The notes beneath the pieces were generated by a model, which was not told the DNA's origin, made no database searches, and saw only the letters and a list, made by a program, of their open reading frames with translations. From NCBI GenBank assembly GCA_964511875.1, contig CAZEHS010000057.1, positions 1 to 20,356 on the forward strand: a DNA stretch of 20,356 nucleotides. The letters are read 5' to 3'. Of the stretch, positions 14,213 through 20,356 are shown in pieces. A program made the translations under genes and the position numbers. The stretch's first letter is position 1. Each line of letters begins with the position of its first letter. Source of the DNA: CAZEHS01 sp964511875 (GTDB lineage Bacteria > Bacillota > Clostridia > Peptostreptococcales > Acidaminobacteraceae).

Positions 14213-16594
14213 CTACTTTTTTACCTTTACAGGCTTCAAATTCCAGATTTCATCCGAATACTGACGGATAGTCCGATCACTGCTGAAGGAACCCGCATTA
14301 GCCAGATTCATCCAGGATTTGCGCGCCCAGCCGATTTTGTCCTGCCACTGGGCACACGCTAAGTCATGGGCTTCCCGGTAGGCTGCGAAATCCTGCATGA
14401 TATAGTAATGATCCGGCTTGTGCCAGGAAGCGCCCTTGAGAATGGCAGTATAGAGCTCTCTGAACTGTCCGCTTTCCCCATCGTCAAAGGTGATGTCAAT
14501 CAGGGTATCCATTGCCCTTTTCAGACCAGGAACCTTTCGATAAAGCACTTTAGGGTCATAGCTGTGCTTGATAGCCTCAAGGTCATCGACCCGGGCTCCG
14601 AAGATGAAATTGTTTTCAAATCCAGCATGTTCGACTATTTCCACGTTGGCACCATCATAAGTTCCAAGTGTCGGTGTGCCATTGAGCATGAACTTCATAT
14701 TCCCGGTGCCTGAGGCTTCAGTTCCCGCAGTTGAGATCTGCTCCGAAAGATCCGCTGCCGGAAAGAGCAATTCTCCATACGAGACATTATAATTCTCAAC
14801 AAAGTGAACCTTCAGCTTCCCATCCATATCAGGGTCCTGAGCGATGAGTCTCGCTATTTGGTTGATATAGCGCATGATGGCCTTGGCCCGGTCATAACCC
14901 GGAGCTGCTTTGGCACCGAAAATGAAAGTTTGCGGCACCATGGAGGCTGCAGGGTTTTCCTTTATGCGGTAGTAAAGATCCACAATATGGAGTGCATTGA
15001 GGAGCTGCCGTTTGTATTCATGAAGACGTTTTATCTGGATATCGAAAAGTGAATCCGGGTCGAGGCGAACACCTTCCTTTTTATATATGAAATCAGAGAG
15101 CTGTTGTTTTTTGAGCTTCTTGATGGCAATGAACCGCTCCATGACCTGCTGATCATCGGCAAACTTCTCAAGTCCCTTAAGTTCATCGAGTTCCCTGATC
15201 CACAGGTTCGATCCCAGAAGTTCGGTAATCAGTGCGGAAAGCTCCGGATTACTCATGGCCAGCCAGCGACGCTGCGTGATGCCGTTGGTTTTGTTCTGGA
15301 AACGGGTTGGGTAGAACGTATGCCAGTGATTGAGCTCCCGGTTTTTCAGAATGTCAGTGTGCAGAGCCGCAACTCCGTTAGTGGCATGCGTGCCGTAGAT
15401 GGCCAGATTTGCCATGTGGATCCGCCCGTTTTCAACGATATGATAGGCATTGAGTTTGTTTTCAGGTATGTTCTTTAATTCAAGGTCCGATTTCAGCTGT
15501 TCATCGATTTTTTCAATGATGCCGACGATTTCCGGCAGTACGGAGCGGTAGAGCTCATGATCCCACTGTTCCAGCGCTTCTGCCATGATGGTGTGATTGG
15601 TGTATGCCAAAGTCGCAACACCGGTGGTCCATGCAGTTTCCCAGGAGAGTCCGGCTTCTGTAGTAAGAAGGCGCATCAGTTCTGCCACTGCTATGGCAGG
15701 GTGGGTATCATTGAGCTGAACAGCATGGAACTGGGCGAATTTGGACCAGTCCGGCTTTTTACGCGCCTTGTATTTTCGGACGAGATCCTGAAGAGATGCC
15801 GACACGAAAAAGTACTGCTGCTTAAGTCTGAGGATTTTCCCTTCGATTCGGCTATCGTTCGGATAAAGTACACGAGAAATATCCTCGGCCCGGTTCTTCT
15901 CCTGGACTGCCTGATCGTAATCCTGAGAATTGAACCGATTGAAATCGAAAGATTCCAAGGGTTCTGCCCTCCAAAGCCGCAGAGTGTTCACTGTGTTGGT
16001 CCCATATCCGATCACCGGCGTATCATAGGGGACAGCCAGAACTGATGAGTCGGCAAAATTAATCGGGACTGCCTCCCCATATCTCCGCACAGACCATGGA
16101 TCCCCATGCTTCAGCCAGTTATCAGCGGCTTCGACCTGACAATCATTAATGAACGATTGTCTGAACATGCCGTACTCATAACGGATCCCATAACCATGGA
16201 GGGGCAAATCGTGAGTGGCGGCGGAATCCAGAAAACAAGCTGCCAAACGTCCCAATCCGCCGTTCCCCAGGCCGGCATCCTCTTCAGCGGCTTCAATTGC
16301 GGATAGGGACAGCCCTAATTCATTCAATACTTTACCTACCTTGCCTTCAAGCCCCAGATTAAGCAGATTGTTCCCTAGTGCACGACCCATAAGGAATTCT
16401 GCCGACAGGTAATAGGCCTGTTTGGATTTTTCCTGAGCTTTGCGGCTCGCGCTCCATCTCACTGCAGTCTGTTCCATCACAGACTTTCCAATCACCGGAT
16501 AGAGTTCCTCCGGTGACAGCTCATTAAGTTCCATGCCGTATTCGCTCCGGGCGAATTTCTCCAGGGTTTCTTTGAATGCCGCCTCATTGAACAT
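14213..16594 (-). CDS. glgP: Glycogen/maltodextrin phosphorylase
   Basis: This GT35 enzyme uses phosphate to release glucose-1-phosphate from the non-reducing ends of alpha-1,4-glucans, with pyridoxal phosphate as cofactor. The 793-residue protein carries the cofactor motif EASGTGNMKFMLNGT with the PLP lysine at K634, plus GNGGLGRLAACFLDS near the N-terminus. The start at 16594 is preferred because GGGAGG lies 10 nt upstream and MFNEAAF resembles a normal N-terminus; the ATG at 16612 lacks a ribosome binding site. It overlaps the end of malQ by 11 bp, so its binding site lies inside malQ. In this operon the physiological substrate is likely maltodextrin (MalP role), though a glycogen role is possible. 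It is the last gene of the operon. Confidence 0.95.
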   Translation of the reverse strand: MFNEAAFKETLEKFARSEYGMELNELSPEELYPVIGKSVMEQTAVRWSASRKAQEKSKQAYYLSAEFLMGRALGNNLLNLGLEGKVGKVLNELGLSLSAIEAAEEDAGLGNGGLGRLAACFLDSAATHDLPLHGYGIRYEYGMFRQSFINDCQVEAADNWLKHGDPWSVRRYGEAVPINFADSSVLAVPYDTPVIGYGTNTVNTLRLWRAEPLESFDFNRFNSQDYDQAVQEKNRAEDISRVLYPNDSRIEGKILRLKQQYFFVSASLQDLVRKYKARKKPDWSKFAQFHAVQLNDTHPAIAVAELMRLLTTEAGLSWETAWTTGVATLAYTNHTIMAEALEQWDHELYRSVLPEIVGIIEKIDEQLKSDLELKNIPENKLNAYHIVENGRIHMANLAIYGTHATNGVAALHTDILKNRELNHWHTFYPTRFQNKTNGITQRRWLAMSNPELSALITELLGSNLWIRELDELKGLEKFADDQQVMERFIAIKKLKKQQLSDFIYKKEGVRLDPDSLFDIQIKRLHEYKRQLLNALHIVDLYYRIKENPAASMVPQTFIFGAKAAPGYDRAKAIMRYINQIARLIAQDPDMDGKLKVHFVENYNVSYGELLFPAADLSEQISTAGTEASGTGNMKFMLNGTPTLGTYDGANVEIVEHAGFENNFIFGARVDDLEAIKHSYDPKVLYRKVPGLKRAMDTLIDITFDDGESGQFRELYTAILKGASWHKPDHYYIMQDFAAYREAHDLACAQWQDKIGWARKSWMNLANAGSFSSDRTIRQYSDEIWNLKPVKVKK

Positions 16595-18080
16595 GCTTTT
16601 TGATCCTCCCATAGAGTTTTGTCATCTGGTAGATCCTATCAGCCAACTCGTCCGTAAGTTGACCGGGAAGCATCCTCCAGCTCCAGTTGTGATCCCCCAC
16701 CGTAGAAGGGACATTCATGCGTGCCTCACTGCCCAAATCGAGAAAATCCTGCATTTGGGCTATGGCCAGGTTTCCAACAGAGCTCCAGGCTCCCCTGATA
16801 AATCCCCAATTCAGGCCTTCCTCCCTGGTGAGGTTCAAATATCGGCAGGCATGGATCATATCTGACACCTGCACGGTATCAAGCCAGCCTCTAACTGTGT
16901 TGTTATCATGGGTTCCTGTATAGACAACACAGTGCTTTTCGTAAAGATGGGTCAGGTAGTCGCTTTCCTCCCGTACATCAAATGCGAACTGCAGCACTTT
17001 CATTCCAGGAAATCCGGAAATTGTTCTGAAGCCGTGGACCTCTTCCGTTAAAAAACCAAGATCTTCAGCGACAAGATCCAGCTTTCCGATTTTATGTTCA
17101 ATAGCTTCAAAGAGCTTCATGCCAGGCCCTTTCACCCACCGGCCGTTCACCGCTGTCGTATCTCCAGCAGGAATTTCCCAGTATGATTCGAACCCCCTGA
17201 AATGATCGACCCGAGTCTTGTCGAAAAGTTCGGCATGACGACGGACCCTCTCGATCCACCAGGCATATCCGGATGCCTCATGAGCAGCCCAGTCATAGAC
17301 GGGATTGCCCCATAGCTGTCCGCCGTCACAGAAACCATCAGGCGGGCATCCTGCCACCACTACAGGGTACCGATGCTCATCCAGGAGGAAAAGCTCGGGG
17401 GAAGCCCAGGTATCGGCACTATCGGTTGATACATAGATAGGTACGTCCCCAATGATGGATACATCATTTTCAGCCGCAAACTTCCGTGTTCGGGTCCACT
17501 GAATGTCGAATATGTACTGGATAAAAATCCAGTAGTCGATTTCCCGCTTCAGCTTCTTCTCCATTGCTTCCAGTGCATGGGGCTCCCTGGTCCGGATATC
17601 TTCCGGCCATGTTTGCCAGGATGTCCACTTGAACTCGGTTTTCAGAGCCATGAACAGGGCGTAATCCCTCAGCCATTTTTTTTCGCGCTCTTTGAATGCC
17701 CGCATATGCCGGTTAAGCCGCCAGCGACTGCGCCGGAATGCAATGCGAAGAGCCTTCTGCTTGGCTATCTCGAGTTTGGGAAAATCCACTTTTGATGGGT
17801 TCAGGCCAAAATTCAGTTTTTCAAGCTCTTTTACTTTCAGAAAACCTTCCTCGACCAGTTCGTTCAGATCAATGAGGTTGGGATTACCCGCGAATGTGCT
17901 GTAGGCCTGATAAGGGGAATTCCCGAAGCCTGTAGGTCCAAGGGGCAGTATCTGCCACCATGATTGTCCGGAACGCTTAAGGAATTTGATGAATTTCTCC
18001 GCTTCACTACCCATCGTCCCAATACCATAAGGGCCTGGCAACGATGTGATATGCAGCAGTATACCGCTGGTTCTGGGCAT
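16584..18080 (-). CDS. malQ: 4-alpha-glucanotransferase (amylomaltase, GH77)
   Basis: MalQ transfers maltodextrin segments to make longer chains and free glucose, feeding chains to the phosphorylase. The 498-residue protein shows the GH77 catalytic residues: nucleophile D292 (RVDHFRG), acid/base E339 (VAEDLG) and D392 (THDNNT), close to the Thermus aquaticus numbering I recall. The N-terminal SGILLHITSLPGPYGIG and the lid region QLWGNPVYDW are typical. Near the active site it reads CPPDGFCDG, with two cysteines (C245, C251) in place of the common VPPDYFSETG. AGGAGG precedes the ATG. It lies 13 bp after the GH31 gene and overlaps glgP by 11 bp. Confidence 0.96.
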   Translation of the reverse strand: MPRTSGILLHITSLPGPYGIGTMGSEAEKFIKFLKRSGQSWWQILPLGPTGFGNSPYQAYSTFAGNPNLIDLNELVEEGFLKVKELEKLNFGLNPSKVDFPKLEIAKQKALRIAFRRSRWRLNRHMRAFKEREKKWLRDYALFMALKTEFKWTSWQTWPEDIRTREPHALEAMEKKLKREIDYWIFIQYIFDIQWTRTRKFAAENDVSIIGDVPIYVSTDSADTWASPELFLLDEHRYPVVVAGCPPDGFCDGGQLWGNPVYDWAAHEASGYAWWIERVRRHAELFDKTRVDHFRGFESYWEIPAGDTTAVNGRWVKGPGMKLFEAIEHKIGKLDLVAEDLGFLTEEVHGFRTISGFPGMKVLQFAFDVREESDYLTHLYEKHCVVYTGTHDNNTVRGWLDTVQVSDMIHACRYLNLTREEGLNWGFIRGAWSSVGNLAIAQMQDFLDLGSEARMNVPSTVGDHNWSWRMLPGQLTDELADRIYQMTKLYGRIKKHVQ

Positions 18081-18093
18081 AATGGACCTCCTA

Positions 18094-20241
18094 TCATCGA
18101 TTAACCGCTGTTATTCTTTCTTCTACTATACTGTTTTCGCTGATAATCCGCCACTTGACTTCTTCCACCCGTCGCTGCCCAGTCTCAATCGCTTCAAGGA
18201 ACAGGTGATCATCACGCCTTGTTGCTTTCAAATGAAGCTGTGAAGGGTTGGCGTTCTCACGCGGCATGGAGATTCCATCATCGTCCACCAGAATATGTTC
18301 AGCATGATTTTTCAGGTAGACAGTAACCGTCAGACGCTTGATGGAAATTCGCTCCACCCGGTCCGCCGGAACTGTGGTGACAATCATCGTGTCCGGCCTC
18401 AGAAATATCGGGGTCTCACTCAGCTTAAGTTCGATATAGTGATCTCCAGCAGGACAGATTGTCCAGTGTTGGCCTTCCCAGCTGGAAGCTCTCCATAGGG
18501 CCATCGGTTCCGGAAGCCATACCAACCTGCCTCTCACTCCCGGCTGAACGACAGGTGCAACCATCAGAGATTCTCCCAGGAGGAGCTGATCATCCGTCTC
18601 CCGGGACCGCGAATCCTTGTAGTCCCATACCAGCGGTTTGAAGAGCGGGTCATCTGAATCTGCCGCTTTCAGAGTTTCGGAATAGAGCCAGGGAATTAAG
18701 GCATAACGCAGCAACAAGGTGTTCCGAAGGATCCCAATCGTCTCCTCATCGTAAGCGTAAGGCTCCTGACGCCGCGTTCCTATGGCTGCGTGGTTCCTGA
18801 ACAGAGGGGTGAACAGTGAGAACTGGAACCATCTGATAAGGAGCTCCGGGGAGGTATCTCCGGAAAATCCGCCGGTATCCGCACCGCTGTAAAGGTATCC
18901 GCAGTAGTTAAGAGAAGGCATCATCCGGACATTCATCAGCAGATGCTCCCACCATGCATGGTTGTCCCCTGTCCAAATGCCGCCCCACCGGTGCGCCCCG
19001 ATCGCAGAGGCTCTGGAAAATAACAGGATGCGCTTGCCTCTGTCGTATTCAACAAAGCCTTCCGCAGCCGCCCGGGTCATATTCATGCCATAGAGGTTAT
19101 GGATGGCGTCATGATTCATCAGTTTTCCTGAAATACGGTGATGCATGGCCTGATAATCGGCCTTCCTGTTATCTATTGTTTCGAAGGTATGCTTGAGATT
19201 GAAAAATCCGTGGATATCCAGGTTTTTCCCCCGGCACTGTTCCGCAAGATCCAAAGCTGCTTCAAGACCGGCCTCTGTGTAAAAGATCGCCGGTTCGTTC
19301 ATATCATTCCAAAAACCTTCAAACCCAAGATCCAAAAGGACACGATACCAGCTGCCAAACCACCTCCGGGCTTCCGGATTCATAAAGTCGGGAAAGTGAA
19401 CCTTTCCAGGCCATACCGCAGCTATGAACGGTTTACCTGCTTCATCAGTACAAAACATGCCCTGCCGGACTCCGTCCTCATACACGGGGTAGCCCGGTTC
19501 GATCTTAACCCCGGCATCGATGATCGGAACCAGCCTTAAACCCTTATCCTTCATTTCCTTCACAAAGGAACCGATTTCGGGAAATGCTGTGGAATCGACC
19601 GTGAAGTCCTTATAGTTTTCCATATAGTCGATGTCCAGATAGATGGCATCCAGAGGAAGCTGATTGTCCTGGAACAGCTGCGCCACTTCCCGTACCTGAA
19701 GATGATCCACATAGCTCCAGCGGCACTGCTGGTAACCTAGTCCCCATTTAGGAGGGATGTACGGTTTGCCAATGACTTTTCTGAAGGCCTTTACCAGTCC
19801 TTCCAAGGGGGCGCCGTCAAAAATCCACATATCGAAATCAATACCCGAGAGTGTGATTTCCATCCGGTTCCGGGCTGTGTGCCCAACATCGAATCGTATA
19901 TGACCTGGGAAATCAATCCACAAGAGATATGGAGCATCACCTTCTACAATCACATAGGGATGGGCGCCATACAGGGATTTCACCTCCGGCGTGTGGTGCG
20001 GCTCATCGCTGCACCAGTTTTCGAAGATGCGCCCACGCCTGTTCTGGGGGCCTACGGCCTGTCCCAGCCCTAAGACCTGGTCACCGTCCCCAAGAATGCA
20101 GGACAGTTTTGTTTCAGCTGCTGTAACAATCATTTCAAAGGGCGCAGGGCTTCCGATGGACAGGGGAAAGTCCAGAACCGCCCCATCTGTCGGGAAAGGG
20201 GTTCCAAAGCGATATCGCCGTATAGTCGCAGTTTTGTTCAT
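18094..20241 (-). CDS. GH31 family alpha-glucosidase
   Basis: GH31 retaining alpha-glycosidases cleave terminal alpha-linked glucose from oligosaccharides. The 715-residue protein has the nucleophile D313 in WNDMNEPA (311-318) and the acid/base D426 in WTGDNHAWW (423-431). An N-terminal beta-sandwich (about 1-160) precedes the barrel, which opens with PPKWGLGYQQCRWSY (163-177); C-terminal beta domains follow. No signal peptide is visible, so it is probably cytosolic and acts on imported maltodextrin. A segment of about 60 residues (320-380) between the two catalytic aspartates contains an insertion typical of the family. The permease stop is 8 bp upstream and the ribosome binding site (TAGGTG) is weak, which suggests coupling. 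Alpha-xylosidase activity cannot be ruled out, but the malQ-glgP context favours alpha-glucosidase. Confidence 0.93.
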   Translation of the reverse strand: MNKTATIRRYRFGTPFPTDGAVLDFPLSIGSPAPFEMIVTAAETKLSCILGDGDQVLGLGQAVGPQNRRGRIFENWCSDEPHHTPEVKSLYGAHPYVIVEGDAPYLLWIDFPGHIRFDVGHTARNRMEITLSGIDFDMWIFDGAPLEGLVKAFRKVIGKPYIPPKWGLGYQQCRWSYVDHLQVREVAQLFQDNQLPLDAIYLDIDYMENYKDFTVDSTAFPEIGSFVKEMKDKGLRLVPIIDAGVKIEPGYPVYEDGVRQGMFCTDEAGKPFIAAVWPGKVHFPDFMNPEARRWFGSWYRVLLDLGFEGFWNDMNEPAIFYTEAGLEAALDLAEQCRGKNLDIHGFFNLKHTFETIDNRKADYQAMHHRISGKLMNHDAIHNLYGMNMTRAAAEGFVEYDRGKRILLFSRASAIGAHRWGGIWTGDNHAWWEHLLMNVRMMPSLNYCGYLYSGADTGGFSGDTSPELLIRWFQFSLFTPLFRNHAAIGTRRQEPYAYDEETIGILRNTLLLRYALIPWLYSETLKAADSDDPLFKPLVWDYKDSRSRETDDQLLLGESLMVAPVVQPGVRGRLVWLPEPMALWRASSWEGQHWTICPAGDHYIELKLSETPIFLRPDTMIVTTVPADRVERISIKRLTVTVYLKNHAEHILVDDDGISMPRENANPSQLHLKATRRDDHLFLEAIETGQRRVEEVKWRIISENSIVEERITAVNR

Positions 20242-20249
20242 AGTCGCAC

Positions 20250-20356
20250 CTACTTGATGGATCCCTGGGTAATCCCTTTGACAATGTGCTTCTGAGCCAC
20301 GAAGTAAAAGATGATGATGGGAATCATACCGATGAAGAGTCCCGCCAAAGCCAGGT
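20250..20356 (-). CDS. Carbohydrate ABC transporter permease, MalG-like (C-terminal end only)
   Basis: Only the last 34 complete codons are inside the window. They read as a final membrane helix, LALAGLFIGMIPIIIFYFVA, then QKHIVKGITQGSIK, the usual end of MalG-type inner-membrane permeases (FxxxQKxxVxGxxxGxxK). The start is beyond the right edge. It ends 8 bp before the GH31 gene, so the transporter and the maltodextrin enzymes are most likely one transcript. The sugar is inferred from neighbours to be maltose or maltodextrin. Confidence 0.88.
   Translation of the reverse strand, partial: LALAGLFIGMIPIIIFYFVAQKHIVKGITQGSIK

Overview
The window looks like chromosome from an anaerobic member of the Firmicutes, most likely a Clostridia-type bacterium. 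This is inferred from strong GGAGG-type ribosome binding sites, an oxygen-sensitive 2-hydroxyacyl-CoA dehydratase-like enzyme with its ATP-dependent activator, a clostridial ctfA-ctfB-thiolase set, a sigma-54 enhancer-binding regulator, and a YoaS/YozG-like pair. Base composition is near half G+C in most genes. The stretch 10.29-11.2 kb is visibly more AT-rich. No rRNA, tRNA, CRISPR array, transposase or phage gene was seen.

Layout. 1-957 (-): a sigma-54 activator (PAS plus AAA+), cut by the window edge. 1145-2749 (+): prfC, peptide chain release factor 3. 2836-2925: a 90-bp palindromic repeat in the convergent gap. 2956-5721 (-): a large secreted phosphodiester glycosidase-family protein. 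5722-6042: a divergent control region with an inverted repeat, a sigma-70-type promoter and a leader ending in a terminator-like hairpin. 6043-7841 (+): an HgdB-like iron-sulfur protein overlapping its HgdC-like activator ATPase. 7853-7948: a second long palindrome. 7997-9779 (+): queD-queE-queC for preQ0 synthesis. 9901-10236 (+): a small cysteine-rich protein of unknown role. 10291-11136 (-): a small Cro/CI-type regulator and a DUF2975 membrane protein. 11325-13960 (-): ctfA-ctfB-thl for acetoacetate/acyl-CoA metabolism. 13961-14212: control region with a close match to a sigma-54 promoter and two dyads upstream. 14213-20356 (-): the end of a sugar ABC permease, then a GH31 alpha-glucosidase, malQ and glgP, a maltodextrin uptake and phosphorolysis operon.

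How the parts work together. The permease-GH31-malQ-glgP operon would import maltodextrins and turn them into glucose and glucose-1-phosphate. The ctfA-ctfB-thl operon moves CoA between acetoacetate and short-chain acids and interconverts acetoacetyl-CoA and acetyl-CoA. Its -24/-12 element implies control by an enhancer-binding protein, as AtoC controls atoDAEB in E. coli; whether that protein is the one at the left edge is untested. The least-explained parts are the HgdB/HgdC-like pair with its structured leader, the two palindromic elements, the cysteine-rich small protein, and the apparently metal-site-less C-terminal domain of the secreted glycosidase.
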